The notes under the pieces: generated by a model
Databases searched by the model: none
Told to the model about the DNA's origin: nothing
The model's input: the letters and a program-made list of their open reading frames with translations, nothing else
Origin: Dryococelus australis
Lineage: Eukaryota > Arthropoda > Insecta > Phasmatodea > Phasmatidae
Length of the DNA stretch: 64,000 bases
Reading direction: 5' to 3'
Assembly: GCA_029891345.1 (NCBI GenBank)
Contig: CM057003.1
Coordinates: 5,808,709-5,872,708, forward strand
Translations under genes and position numbers: made by a program
In this document: one piece after another, positions 45,985-57,559 of the stretch
Numbering within the stretch: the first letter of the stretch is position 1
Layout of the letters: every line of letters begins with the position of its first letter

Positions 45985-46200
45985 ATACGCATTCATCATC
46001 GTGAAACTGATGAAACCCAATAGCCGCTGAGAGATACATCCGGATTTTAGCACATGGTAAACGTGGCTTATAGCCTGCGGGTTTTCTCCGTGTACTCCCA
46101 TGTGCTGTGCCGTTAACTACCATTGGAACTCCGCCACAAGGACACATTGGATGCCACCCCTCAGGGAAACAAGGCGTTGACAGGTCCTACCGCGAAAGCC
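45985..46200 (+). mobile_element. SINE-like sequence, uncertain family
   Basis: 'catccggattttagcacatg', 'gcgggttttctccgtgtact' and 'ggaactccgcc' resemble the middle of family 1, but the tRNA head is missing and the 3' part differs. Confidence 0.42.
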
Positions 46201-46723
46201 CTGCACACACTAAACCCGAGTTAGTGATATCAGACAGTGAAATACTAGCCACTGAAAGTCAGTTGTAGTTGTCATATGGGCCTCTTTGTAAACAGTTCTG
46301 TCTTTTATAATTTTTAAAAATAGCTGTGGTATATTTTAATGATAATTTTCCTCTCGTGGCAGAAATAATTGTCGATATTTTGTTACCAAGTTATAAGTTT
46401 CGTTATTGAAGCATAAATATGGTCGTCTAAAGTGTTAATGTTTACGATATATTTTCTTCAGTAACTATATCGAAAGTGATCTATCTTTTTTTGAACAGAC
46501 TGTGTATTAAAACTCTAAAGTCGCCGCCTAAAATTCTGACGAAACAGAATAGACGCAAAGCTTGTTTTTACTATTTTACATCGCCGTCACAATGTTTCTT
46601 TCTGGCCTGACGTGACTTTGAGGGTGTTTTAAATTCTTTAGTAGGGAAGCCCGTTATAAGGCTCTAGCAGACTGGCTAATCAGTCCGAATGGATGACCCT
46701 GTTTTATACCTGAATCCATCTTT

Positions 46724-47323
46724 AAATGTGCAACCATAGTGGGAGGCAATCCAGTTTGGTATTGCAGCTCCGAATCTATCGCACATTCGAAATTCAATTA
46801 CACCACTCGATTTCCAAAGGATCAAAGAATATGTTACATTGAGTGAGGACTACGAAGTATCGTGCTTGGAAAAGGGAGGGGGGGGGGGGCAATTTTGAGT
46901 ATGTTTCGCGCCGTCTCATAAATTCCGCGTAGTATAACTTCTGACTAGGAGAAGCTACGACGCTTGTTTGAGTTTCAGTCGACAGCGCTCGTCAAGATCA
47001 ATCGATCGCGTTTATAAAAACATTTGTGTGGAGTGATTATGGTGAAACTGTAAGTTTTTTAATGTAAAAAATTAACAAAACGTAACACAATTTCGGCCTA
47101 TACTTGTAAAAATTCCAAGTCGAAATACAGAAATCGTATACCGTTGGAAAGAGCATCTCAAAAGCAATCCAGTGATACCCATAAAATCCAATATGATCAC
47201 GTGAAGCGGCGCCTGGAACGCAAAAAAAAAAAAAAAACATCAAGGCGTCCGAACGCGTCAACGTAGACGTATTCGCGTAAAACAAACAGCCGTGTCCCCA
47301 ACACAGCCAAGACCAATATTTTT
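46724..47323 (-). repeat. Dispersed 0.6-kb repeat R, inverted copy
   Basis: Reverse complement of 18108-18731, including 'ccagtgatacccataaaatc' and a poly-A/poly-G pair. Same order throughout with indels. Confidence 0.75.
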
Positions 47324-47889
47324 TTTACCGTATTGCCTCCTCTACATAAGAAGCCATAAATCTTATCAACTATGTAATTCAACTTTTGTGAACAAATTAA
47401 CATTCATAAGTGTTTTTGCGAAGCAAAACATTTACTGAAAACCACTGCTTCCAATTGGTTACCACGCTAGTTGCTGAAGTGAACCCGTTTACAAAGTCTA
47501 TTTCCTGAGATTTGCAGTGGCTTGTGTGAGGAACTGAAGAATATCTCAAGCTGGCTTCGCTGTCATCGTTACTCCTGGGATGCGCTTTGGGACTGTTGAG
47601 GGCATAACCTATCTTATCAGACGTGGAATTTTTCACGATAATCATACAAACGTTCCAGCGTGGTAAATTTGATAGCCACTCGACTAGTCGAATAATATAC
47701 GGTTGGGTCTAAGCACATGATTGAAGAAACCACTGTGGCTATGGAGCAGAGACAGCAGATTTAGTTTTATTTTAGTTGGGATCGGCAAGTACTAGTTGTG
47801 TTTTATTTTGCGCCAACACAAAATGTGCAAATATGCAGGAAGTGGAAAAGCGATAGAGATGCAGGAATTAAAGACATATATGCCTAGTG

Positions 47890-48712
47890 GCCCAGGAGAA
47901 AATTATAAACCATCCGCAGTTTCTTCATACTTTTTGAAAAATCACCCTATGTATGACGTGTTTGGTAGTTTCGTAAATATGCCATGTATAGGCTATTCGC
48001 GGTAAAGTGAGCACTTTTGAAAGCTTTGCTTAAAGATCTACTTGTATGCACGTTGTTTCTGCTTCCGTCTTATGTAAAATTAACATTGCTAGGGCCTCAT
48101 CACTTTAGTTGTACCTCGGTCAAATGAAACTGTGAAATTATTATAAAAGTAAACACTTTTCAAATTTGCTTATTTTTACACTTCGATGCATTAAAAAAAT
48201 CTAAAGTAAAATAAATAATATGAGTTATTACAAATGGTTACCTAACACTTTATAATCAGCGTTAAGATATGGAACTACTTTCCCACGATCGTTACCAACT
48301 TTACGGGGCGCATGTGACTCAGTGAGCCCGTTGAAATATAAGCAGGGAGGGACAGTGACTTTCTTCCAAGGTTGAATTCAAAAGTGCTCACTTTATCGTG
48401 AACAGCCTTTACCACAAGAGTGTGATGACATAAAGTACCTTATTTTTGGATGAAAAGATCTTTAGCTTATTTATAGATTAAAATATTTCATTTATAGTTA
48501 ATATGAATAAAGAAAATAGGGGCGTTGTTAATGCCTAGTAATAAATAGTTTTTATAGAAAATAGCATTACACTGAGAGCGCACGAATACGGTGCGTTGTC
48601 CCTTTGGTGTAATGGTCTAATATTGGTTAAGCTTTGTTTGCATGAGGCGGAGGAATATCCTGGAAGTAAAATTTTAGCGGGGCCTTGGAAAAGTTGGAAG
48701 TATTGTGACTGG
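47890..48712 (+). mobile_element. MITE family G copy split by a family A insertion
   Basis: 47890-47989 and 48409-48712 together match the uninterrupted copy at 50819-51250 ('gcagtttcttcatactttt', 'gtatgacgtgtttggt', 'gaggcggaggaatatcctgg', 'ttggaagta'). Confidence 0.68.
47990..48408 (-). mobile_element. MITE family A, complete copy, inverted, nested in G
   Basis: Starts aggctattcgcggtaaagtg and ends 'gtgctcactttatcgtgaac'+'agcct'. 419 bp. Confidence 0.85.
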
Positions 48713-48826
48713 GCAATACCACGTATATGAAAAAATCTCTTATATTCACGTTACACATTACAATAATCTTCCGCCATCTGTGGTAACGGGTCGAACCGTA
48801 ATTTCAAATACACTGAAGCCTTCTAT

Positions 48827-48998
48827 ACGCTGTTCACAGTAAAGTGAGCACTTTTTAAGGCTCTTTCATAAGACATTAACCACTAATAATTATATCTTAT
48901 TGCAGCCTCAGGCATTATATATATTAAAAAGCAGCAGGAAGATGGAAATTAGATGAAAGGAAAAATTTAAAAAGTGCTCACTCTACCGTGAACGGCCT
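48827..48998 (+). mobile_element. MITE family B, internally shortened copy
   Basis: Termini 'acgctgttcacagtaaagtg' and 'gtgctcactctaccgtgaac'+'ggcct'. 172 bp, with the centre deleted. Confidence 0.7.
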
Positions 48999-48999
48999 A

Positions 49000-49740
49000 T
49001 ATCTAAGACACTTGTCCTGGGATGCAATAAATTCAAAATATTCTGTCAAAATTAATAAAGTTTCAGCCATACTTAAGAAAGTGTTGCTTGTACTACAATT
49101 CGAAGTGATTTTTTTCCCCTGTATTTACAACTGTCGGAATTTTTTGACTAGAATAGTACAACTTCGGCCATGTTTTCTGTGCTCTTATTTGGGCTCATCA
49201 ATTAACATATGATTATGGGACAGCCTTACAAATATTTTATCAAGTAGAATGTAGTACAAAACTACTGCCAAGTAATTAAACAGTCATTCAAGTTTTTCCT
49301 TTGTATGTGTCATTTACCCCCTTTAGCTTAGGATTTTTAAGTAAAAAAATGAATTTAGTAACACGAATAAAGTTATTCTTCAAGTTAAAATTTATTTTTT
49401 AAAAGCTGATGTATGAATAAACGTGTATGTAATACATTTCTGTCAAGAGGGTTCTAATAGAGGATAGAGGATAAGTACATTTGAACAGGTGTAAGAATAA
49501 ATTAATTTGTTCCTCACACGCAAGAGAAAATAAATATTTTGTGAACGCAATAATTTTACTAAGAGTAAATAATTGATCATTTTCTCACAATCCGCTCTCA
49601 AAAGAAAATATACACTGTAAACCTAATTTTTGAAGCGTGGGTGTGGTGTATACCGCAGTTTTTACTCTCCGTTGAATGGCTTTGTAAAGTTTTGATAAAA
49701 CGTACGGTGATTGACCAAGAGTTTTAGTTAACTTATTTAA
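49000..49740. other. AT-rich DNA without recognised features
   Basis: The open frame at 48988-49212 begins inside the MITE terminus and has no protein motif. Confidence 0.4.
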
Positions 49741-50040
49741 CTTCCACGTTCCTGTGCTGTATACCAGTCTCTTCCACGTTCCGGTGCTGTATATTAGTCT
49801 CTTCCACGTTCCGGTGCTGTATACCAGTCTCTTCCACGTTCCGGTGCTGTATACCAGTCTCTTCCACGTTCCGGTGCTGTATACCAGTCTCTTCCACGTT
49901 CCTGTGCTGTATACAAGTCTCTTCCACGTTGTGGTGCTGTATACCAGTCTCTTCCACGTTCCGGTGCTGTATACCAGTCTCTTCCACGTTCCGGTGCTGT
50001 ATATTAGTCTCTTCCACGTTCCGGTGCTGTATACCAGTCT
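49741..50040. repeat. Minisatellite, 10 units of 30 bp
   Basis: Units cttccacgttccggtgctgt+ataccagtct lie head to tail. Variants include cctgtg (two units), atatta (two units) and one gtggtg. Because 30 is a multiple of three it gives decapeptide-repeat frames on both strands, which are artefacts. Confidence 0.96.
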
Positions 50041-50368
50041 CATAACCCGAATAAGAAGAAATCCGTCCAAATCCAAGTTATTTGATGCAGTATATTTAAA
50101 CCTAATTATATCTCAATTATATTAAGTAATTATTGTATTTAACTTGAATAAATCCACCCACAGTACTATCTATGCTTCATAATGTATTTACGAAAATAAC
50201 GAAATATCTTGTATAGTTATTTGATACGCAGCAAACCAAAAGTACGTAGCCTACGTAAGGATTAAAAACTAACAAGCATTTTTCTGCTAAAAACAACGAA
50301 ATAACTTTATATACCCTCAACACGTTTTTTTTCTCTATGTTAGCAGCCGAGCGAAAACTGTGTTTTTC

Positions 50369-50371
<3 letters not shown>

Positions 50372-50451
<80 letters not shown>
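50372..50451. repeat. (TA)n microsatellite
   Basis: About 80 bp of TA repeats. Confidence 0.95.
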
Positions 50452-50455
<4 letters not shown>

Positions 50456-50728
50456 TCTCCGTTTCCTCTTCCAAGAAATACGTCTGCCTACGCCATTGTG
50501 AGGGATCTCATCTAACGGTTGGTTTCTTGGCAAACACACTGCAGATAACGTAGCGACGATAGTCTTGCCAGACGGAAGAGAAGCGACAGGAAAAAGAAAA
50601 ATTGTCGTTATATACGTCGTGATGTATACTTCAGCTGACTTCAAAGATGCATACAGTAATATTGCTCAACTGAAAAAGCAACGTTATTGATTTCAAGATT
50701 TTTTCGTCTGCCTTCGCAATCTATGTAT

Positions 50729-50800
50729 AGGCTATTCACAATAAAGTGAGCAGCACTTCAGCAGGGCTTCATAAAAAGTCGGAAGTGGCCGTGAACAGAC
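50729..50800. mobile_element. Collapsed MITE family A/B remnant
   Basis: 'aggctattcacaataaagtg' and, 70 bp on, 'ggccgtgaacaga' are the two termini with almost no interior. Confidence 0.5.
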
Positions 50801-50818
50801 TATTTTGACTGAGGTAGG

Positions 50819-51250
50819 TATAGTCTATCTGCGGTTTCTTCAAACTATTTGAATCAAACCTTAGAAAAATCATCCTCTGTATGAGGTGTTTGGTTTCTTC
50901 CTAAATATGTCATTTGTCACGAGCGTTTTTTTACTTGTGTTAAAATAAAAGTGCCTTATTTTACGTTAAATTGACCTTTCACTTATGTATTATTTATAAA
51001 TTATAATATTTCATTTATAATTAACGCGATTAAAAACAGAAAGAATATAGGTGTGTTGGAAATGCCGAGTGAAAAATAGATCTAATTAAAAATATTATTA
51101 AACTAATTGCGCACGAATGCGGCGCGTCATCCCCTTAGTATGATTTTTTCGACTTAGTTAAGCTTTGTTTGCAAGCGACGGAGGAACATCCTGGAAATAG
51201 AACTTTATCAGGACTTCTGAAACATTGGAAGTAACGGTGAATGAACTCTA
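50819..51250 (+). mobile_element. MITE family G, uninterrupted copy
   Basis: It begins tatagtctatctgcggtttc and ends 'gtaacggtgaatgaactcta', which form an imperfect inverted repeat. Interior as in the split copies. 432 bp, non-coding. It serves as the empty-site reference for the insertions at 12.7, 47.99 and 54.55 kb. Confidence 0.72.
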
Positions 51251-51433
51251 TCGTATTTGTAGTTACTGGGCGTTTCTTGGTTGCAGGAGGTTCTGGGTTC
51301 GAATCCTAGGTAAGCCAAGGGTGTTAGTTTAAGCTAGGTCATAAATTAGTTTCTAAACCGTCCCCCGGGGATGTTAATAAGCTCTTTCCAATCTAATGTA
51401 ATAACTATTGGCCACGTGATTCTGACAGTTGAG

Positions 51434-51685
51434 AGGTGCCGTGGTGGCTGAGCGGTTAGCCTGCTCGCCTCCCGCCAAGGCGAACGGGTTCAGTCTCCTG
51501 CCGAGACACTCCCGGATTTTCGCATGTGTGGGAATCTTCCTTGACGATGCCGCTGGTTGGCGGGTTTTCTCAGGGTTCTCCCGTTTCCCACCTCCTTTCG
51601 ATACTCGCCTTGAACACCATCATCGGCTCTCGAGACCTCGCTATCAATAGCCGCCCGAATCTCTTCACTTACTCGTTTGACAGCT
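51434..51685 (+). mobile_element. tRNA-derived SINE family 1, copy 3
   Basis: Head 'ggtggctgagcggttagcct' (A box), 'gggttcagtctcctg' (B box), then the family body to 'gccgcccgaatctcttcact'. A further tRNA-like head ('gggttcgaatcctagg') at 51293 lies just upstream. Confidence 0.8.
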
Positions 51686-51985
51686 GAGTTGCTTTGAGGG
51701 TAGCTCAATGTTGTGCGCACGCGCAGTAGACGAATTAGTGGCGCGTCTCATCTTGAGTGTACACTCTAATAAATTATTTGGAAACTTCCCATACCAGTGT
51801 GTATATACGTTTAGTGAGAATGCAGGAATTGTAATTTTTTCTCTTGTACATTTATTGTAGCGTTCCTAAATTTGCTCAGTAGACAGTAAAATGCGTAGGG
51901 AAGTTCCGAACTTTGAATATTAGCGACGCTAAACATTCCTGTATATGCAGCTTGATGTGTGGTATTATTTACATACAGTGCATAG

Positions 51986-52228
51986 GCAGAGGCCTGAAAC
52001 AATCGCGGATTGGTTTCAGGAAATGCAAGAAATCAAAACACGCATGTTTATATAACTTCAACCATTGGCACACACGGTATTTGATGCCTCCTGGAGAAGG
52101 CTGGCCCAGTCGTTGTCGTATAGTGTCACACCAGACAACCAAATGTGCAGTTGATATCGGCATATTTGTACACAGGACTATGGATTCTAGCTTGCAGGTC
52201 ATTGAACTAGCGGATTTTTTAGGTATCT
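51986..52228 (-). mobile_element. hAT-like MITE family C, inverted copy
   Basis: Its reverse complement matches 15668-15909 over nearly the whole length ('gggccagccttctccaggag' is shared exactly). The termini are worn: 'ggcctgaaacaatcgcgg' and 'agcggattttttaggtatct'. Confidence 0.72.
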
Positions 52229-52234
52229 AAACCG

Positions 52235-53395
52235 GGAAAAAGGTTTTGTTGAATCAAACAATGTTCGTTTGGTAAAACCAAATTATTTGTTTGTATAGGG
52301 GCACTGGAATATTTCGTTGTTGAAACCAAATAATTTTTCTCTTCTCATTTGGTTTCCCCAAACTGTAAGATTTGGTTTGTGCAACTAAATATTTGCTTGG
52401 CTACACGTATACTAAACCATTTGGGCAGATACAATTAAGTTTTACAAATTCGACCGAGTTTCGAACCTAGATCACCTGCGTCCGAGCTCTACGCCTTAGT
52501 AATCTCAGCTAATGTGTCACCTGATGACACGAGAAAGCTTTTAAATGGATATAATCTCAATATTTGGCAACGTGTGCAACAAATAGTTCAAGTTTTACAG
52601 CTTTATTGTCAGTTTCTTGTTGCATTGTTTTATCAATGTTTTTATACGATTTTTAAGCAGCAACATATGCACTAGCAAACACGGTTACTATCCTAATTGT
52701 CACAAAAAAAATACAAACAAACTCTCGAGCTGAATTTTTCGAACGAAGGCAGTTAAATAAGTGGCCAAACAAATAGGGCCTATATATAGCTGATTCAACA
52801 AAATATTTAGTTAACAGTATAATTATTTTTGCCCAACACAGAGATTTCGTTTATTCAAACATATTTTGCTAGACGAACAAAAGTAATTTTGTTCCTTTTT
52901 AAATTTTGTTTGCTCAACAATATATTTTGTTAGGGCAACTGAAGGCTGTTCACGATAAAGTGAGCACTTTTGAAATCAACCTTGCATATATTTTAACGCG
53001 CGTACTAAGTGGCATGCGCCCAGTTTAGTTGATAATGATGGATGGAAAATAGTTCCATATCTTACCATCGAATAAGAAGTGTTACGTAACAATTTAAGAT
53101 AACTTAAATCATTCCTTTCACTTTCTGCATTTTTAATGCACTAAAATGTAAAAATGGCCAGATTTGTACCATTCTTACTTTTATAATAATTCCGCAGTTT
53201 CACTTTACCGACGCATGAATAAAGTGATAACCATTACAATTTAATTTTACATAGTGCGGAAGAATACGTGACGGGAATACGAGTAGCACTTAAGCAGGGC
53301 TTTTGAAAGTGCTCATTTTACCGTGGACAGCCTATAAATATTTATTTGGCCATATACAAGCAAATATTTTGTTCTATTTTGTCCGTGTTTGTAAC
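52235..53395. mobile_element. AT-rich element with ccaaat/atttggtt motifs, split by MITE A
   Basis: Motifs such as 'aaccaaata', 'atttggttt' and 'caacaaaatat' recur many times in both orientations near 52240-52440 and 52790-52935, and resume after the MITE ('tatttatttggcc', 'caaatattttgttc'). A reverse tRNA-like segment lies at 52450-52510 ('gagtttcgaacctagatcac'). The ends are not defined. Confidence 0.42.
52943..53333 (+). mobile_element. MITE family A copy with internal deletion
   Basis: Termini aggctgttcacgataaagtg and 'gtgctcattttaccgtggac'+'agcct'. 391 bp; the 'cactgcccctg' part near the left end is missing. Confidence 0.82.
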
Positions 53396-54220
53396 AGACC
53401 TTAGGAAATGTTCGTACTATGCTGAGCCGTATCTACGAGCTTCAGCAAAATGGCGGACACTCAACAACGTAAAACCGTATAAAGCAGCTTGCGCAAAAAC
53501 TATGGGTGCAGGAAGAAATGAATTGCAAGTTTGAATTACGTAAAACACTTAAAACAACTCAAATAATTATAATAAAACGACAAGTTCAATAAAACGTGAC
53601 CGTATTATTCATTATTTATTAGTGTTTCCTAGCTGCAGAGAACTCTTAAATCAACTCTTAATACCCCGTTGTTAAGAGGCGTCCAAATCTCTTAATTCAA
53701 CAACTGAAAAAAAAAAATATATATATATTCTTCTTAATCGTATAACTTAAATATTTATTTTGTATATATATTTTTTTCTATATTTTCAGTAAAAATAAGC
53801 GTTAATATTATAAGTCAAGTAGGTCTTGTGGATAAAGGTGTGGATTAGCCCCCGTAGCGGCAATGAATAACTTTTTTTTTTTGTAAATTATATTTTGAAT
53901 TTTTTTTAAGTTGTTTTCTGTTACTAATTAATTACATTTGTGTTTTAGAAGAAAAAGAAGTAATTTTATTTACACTTCTCAATAATGTCAGCTGTAATAC
54001 AAGTCTACCATTTGTAATATTACAAATAAATGTTTTGCAGATTTTACAAGAAAACTCTTTGTAGTTTTACAAAGGATTTGGGTTTCCAGAGATTTTTCTT
54101 GTAAAAGTACAAAAAATTGAGTGTGTGTGTGTATATATATATATAGGTTAAACACTTCCATTACAGTTGAGAAAGTTTACCAGGGATATTTGTACAGTGC
54201 AGTTGTATATGTATCACTGT
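53396..54220. other. AT-rich DNA without recognised features
   Basis: Simple runs only; a short TA tract occurs at 54132-54145. Confidence 0.35.
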
Positions 54221-54221
54221 A

Positions 54222-54270
54222 TATGTGTTTGACGTCTATCTTGTCCCGATATGAATTCACGGGATTTTCC
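54222..54270 (+). mobile_element. hAT-like MITE family D, right-end fragment
   Basis: 'gacgtctatcttgtcccgat' to 'gggattttccta' matches the right 48 bp of the complete copy at 58381-58644. Confidence 0.55.
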
Positions 54271-55058
54271 TATAGTCCATTCACGGTTTCTTCGGCCTTT
54301 TTGAATCAGACCTTTGGAAAATCTGCCCGGGTATGACGTGGTTAGTTATTTCCTAAAGACGCCCTGTATCACAAGCGTTTTATACTTGTGTTCATAAAAG
54401 TTTTTTTTTTCTGTTAAATTAAAAGGTTATTCATATTGTATCTATAAATTATTATGCTTCATTTATAAATAATCTGAATGAAAAACAGGGAGAAAACAGG
54501 TATGTTGGTAGCGCCTAGTGAGAAACAGTCCTTATAAGAAATACTGTTAAAGGCTGTTCACGATAAAGTGAGCACTTTTGAAATGAACTATTGAAAAAAG
54601 TCACTGCTCCAGCTTGCATACATTTTAACAGGTGCACCGAGTGACATTCTCCCCGTAAAGTTGGTAACGATGGAGGGAAAGTAGTTCCATATCTTAACTT
54701 CGGATGAAAAGTGTTAGGTAACCATTTGAGATAAATTCTATTAATTAATGCATCGAAGTGTAAAAATTAGCAAATTTTGTAAAATATTAACTTTCCTAAT
54801 AATTCCACAGTTTTACTTAACCGGCGTATGAATAAAGTGATGAGACCATTGGCAAGGTTAATTTTACGTAAGGCTGAAGAATACACAACGTGTATACAAG
54901 TAGATTTCAAAACTGCTCATTTTACAGTGAACAGCCTGTGGTGCGTCGTCCCCCTGGTGTAATTCTCCAGACTTAGCCAAGTTCAGTTTGCACGAGGCGG
55001 AGGAAGGGATATCCTGGAAGTAGAACCTTAGCAGGTCTTCAGGAAAGGTGTGTATAGT
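54271..55058 (+). mobile_element. MITE family G copy split by a family A insertion
   Basis: Left end tatagtccattcacggtttc. 54271-54550 and 54938-55058 join into a G copy when the A element is removed ('gcctagtgagaaacagtcc', 'gaggcggaggaagg'). Confidence 0.68.
54551..54937 (+). mobile_element. MITE family A nested in G
   Basis: Termini aggctgttcacgataaagtg and 'ctgctcattttacagtgaac'+'agcct'. 387 bp. Confidence 0.83.
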
Positions 55059-55111
55059 GTAACCACGCGAGTGGACAATGTCGCTGAGGGCGCATGTGTG
55101 CCGTGTGGCAG

Positions 55112-55329
55112 GGATCATCACGTCGGCGGGGCGGATGATCGGCGAGCGGCTGAGCTCTTCGGGCACGCGGCTGGACGCGCACAGTCCGGCGCAGCTGACG
55201 GCGGGCGGCAAAAGCAGCACGGAAAGCGTGGTCAGAGGTCGCCACCATAAGTCTGTGTCGCGCCAGAGTCTGCTCGACATCGTCAGCTGCCGCCTCGGCG
55301 TGTCGCGCGCCCGCCATCACCATCACCAG
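55112..55329 (+). CDS. Candidate internal coding exon, unidentified host gene
   Basis: A GC-rich, stop-free block preceded by 'gtgtggcag' (AG acceptor at 55110-55111) and followed by the donor CAG|GTGAGG (GT at 55330). 218 nt, phase 1 at the start and phase 0 at the end. The peptide includes 'IITSAGRMIGERLSSSGTRL', 'SSTESVVRGRHHKSVSRQSL' and 'LDIVSCRLGVSRARHHHHQ'. Ser/Arg-rich with a His run, it would suit a cytoplasmic linker of a signalling or channel protein, but I cannot name a family. The acceptor has a poor pyrimidine tract. The sequence stands out sharply in composition from the repeats on both sides. Confidence 0.5.
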
Positions 55330-55385
55330 GTGAGGCTACGCGCCAGTCGCGAGCACTCTAATTCCAGACAGCCGTGCTCTGTAAA

Positions 55386-55681
55386 TAGGGACCTGCAAAA
55401 TTCGCGTTATTGTTTTGCGGACATGTTAAGCTTGAAACACGTGTACATTTTCAATACGTTTGTCAATGGGCCATAATCTATGTGACACAACCTGGGTGAC
55501 TCTGCACCAATAAAGGAACACTTCACAATTATGTACCGCAATCACGTGTAGCTCAGTCAGAGAGGGAGCGTCCTCACATCTGTGCAGCAGCCAATGGAGA
55601 AACGACGCCAGCTCTTGTGCATTCCAGTACTGTGAAGTTCAACCTGATGCCAAATAATAACGCGAATTTTGCATGTCCCTA
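55386..55681 (+). mobile_element. hAT-like MITE family C, complete copy
   Basis: Inverted ends tagggacctgcaaaattcgc and 'gcgaattttgcatgtcccta'. The flanks 'tctgtaaa' and 'tcaataaa' are a 6/8 match, compatible with an old 8-bp duplication. The right flank continues 'tatatcttattgtagcct', a family B interior, so C again landed in B. Confidence 0.82.
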
Positions 55682-55708
55682 TCAATAAATATATCTTATT
55701 GTAGCCTA

Positions 55709-56061
55709 ACAGCTGTACACGTTAAAGTGAGCACATTAGAAATGAACCTCAGAAAAAATTCACTGCCCCTGCATGCATATATCTTAATGGGCGCACTCAG
55801 TAAGTTGGATGGGAAGTAACCAATTGTGATAACTTAAAATTATTTCTTTCGCTTTCTGCTTTTTCAATGCATCGAGATGTAAATTTGAGCACATGTGTTA
55901 GGTGTTTTTATTTTTTATTAGTAATTGCACAATTTCATTTGAACCGACGCATGGGTAAAGTGACAGTGTTAATTTTACATAAGGCGGAGGAGTACATAAC
56001 GCGTATACAAGTAGGTCTCGAGCAGGGCTTTCAAAAGTGCTCACTTTACCGTGAACAGCCT
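55709..56061 (+). mobile_element. MITE family A, internally deleted copy
   Basis: Worn left end 'acagctgtacacgttaaagt', good right end 'gtgctcactttaccgtgaac'+'agcct'. 353 bp. Confidence 0.78.
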
Positions 56062-56346
56062 ATAACGCCAATAACCGTCGGCCTTTCTGTCTCCGGACAA
56101 GACGGTTCAAGGGCGGAGGCAGAGGAACTTTAACTTTTGACATTTTGACGTAAGTTTTTCTTCTAAACTTTATCAAAATAATTGTATGCCTCTGTTTCCA
56201 AATTTAACTTGTTTTTAAATGTTATAACGCGACAAATTTTATGTTTCGACTATTTAATAAACTTGTTTTAAATTCATGTATTTGAGATAAGTCATGGCCT
56301 TCGGCTGGGTACTGGCATCATTTTAAGATGTTCTGTTCTGTAGCCT

Positions 56347-56574
56347 AAGGCCTGTGTAATACTATGCGTTTTGTTTTGCCGCTGCGGCTAAACGGGATGC
56401 GGTTTGACGGGAGGGGCACATCACTTTGTTGTAAATGCAAGGTATCACATTAGTGTGGCGTTTACTACTGTGACACCTCGCATTTGCACCAATGTGTTGT
56501 GCCCATCCCGTCAAACCGCATCCCGTTTAGCCGCAGCGGCAAAAAAAAAAAACGCATAGTATTACACAGGCCTT
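56347..56574. mobile_element. Near-perfect palindromic MITE
   Basis: Two arms of about 105 bp pair around a 15-20 bp loop. The left arm starts aaggcctgtgtaatactatg, and the right arm read inward starts the same. 'ccgctgcggctaaacgggat' occurs in both arms. The arms differ at an A-run and a few points. The interior has no coding. The palindrome would extrude a cruciform or transcribe a long hairpin. Confidence 0.85.
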
Positions 56575-56600
56575 CGACGTTAAGAGTGGCGTGGAACCTG

Positions 56601-56620
56601 TCCCCCCCCCCCCCCCCCCC
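56601..56620. repeat. Poly-C run
   Basis: About 19 consecutive C, next to the palindromic MITE. Confidence 0.9.
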
Positions 56621-57082
56621 GGCCTTCACCGGAACCCCGCGACCAAGGTCAAGAAGCCAGGGAGCAATACGGACGACGCTAACACACACTTCTAGCGCCT
56701 CATCGCCCCTACGCGCAAGGCGTGCAGTGTTTCCGGCGTGACGCTGTACTGTGCGAATTAGATCCGTAACATTGGGATTTAAATACACGCGATTAAAGAC
56801 CACAAATTAAACTATGCCCGTATATTTGTACTGTTCTCTTGTTACTTAAGGAAACTGCATACACAAGCTTTAAAACTGCGATATTTAACCATTTTCACTA
56901 GTTTTTTTTTCCTCCAAGAATACACTTAATATGAGAGAAGTAAAAAAATAGGTGCATAGATAATTGTTTTTTTTTTCTTTCCTGATAAAAGGTTGTACTT
57001 GCAGAACATTTATTTACCGAGATACTTGTACTCGCGCAAACAACTATCTGAACAAAAATTGCGGGGTCCAGCCCACTCTTCC

Positions 57083-57112
57083 TCAAAAGTGCTCACTTTA
57101 CCGTGAACAGCC
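57083..57112 (+). mobile_element. Isolated family A/B right terminus
   Basis: 'ctcaaaagtgctcactttac' followed by 'cgtgaacagccca' without a left partner nearby. Confidence 0.6.
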
Positions 57113-57267
57113 CATGCACGCGTCTTCGAGCTAAGTGGCTGACATCTAGCGGCGAAGATATGTGCTTGTATAGACGGTATCGAACTGCCTTAGCTTATGT
57201 GGCCGACCGCAATAAAATGAAATGAGTTTTGAGTTGAGAGTTGCGCGGCTCTGTACATCGGAGGGCC

Positions 57268-57490
57268 ACAGTAGTGTAGTGGTTAGATTACGCACCGTTC
57301 TCCGAGGCAAATCGGGTTCGATTCCCGGCGGGGTCGCACAAGGACTTTCGCGTGCGGGGATCGTGCCGGACGATGCCACTGGTTGGTGGGTTTTCTAGTT
57401 TCCCCTCGCCCGCGCATACTCACCTAGCTCCATCCTCATCGGCTCTCAAGTCCTCGCTAGTAAGAGCCGGCCAAATATCTTCACTCACCC
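57268..57490 (+). mobile_element. tRNA-derived SINE family 1, copy 4
   Basis: A box 'gtagtgtagtggttagatta', B box 'gggttcgattcccggcgggg', body 'ccggacgatgccactggttg' and 'gagccggccaaatatcttc'. Confidence 0.82.
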
Positions 57491-57559
57491 CGAGTCTAGC
57501 TCGAGATGGCGACCTCGAGCTATCTCCGAGGAAACCCGACGGCCAACAGCAGCCTCCGG

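Noticed and set aside
49585..50125. Repetitive 123- and 163-codon frames
   Set aside because: Generated by the 30-bp minisatellite.
54864..55326. Minus-strand frames of 138 and 95 codons
   Set aside because: They run antisense through MITE A, MITE G and the GC-rich exon candidate, and the plus strand has the better splice signals.
56465..56803. Frames of 85 and 112 codons
   Set aside because: They cross the palindromic MITE and the poly-C run, giving low-complexity proline or glycine stretches.
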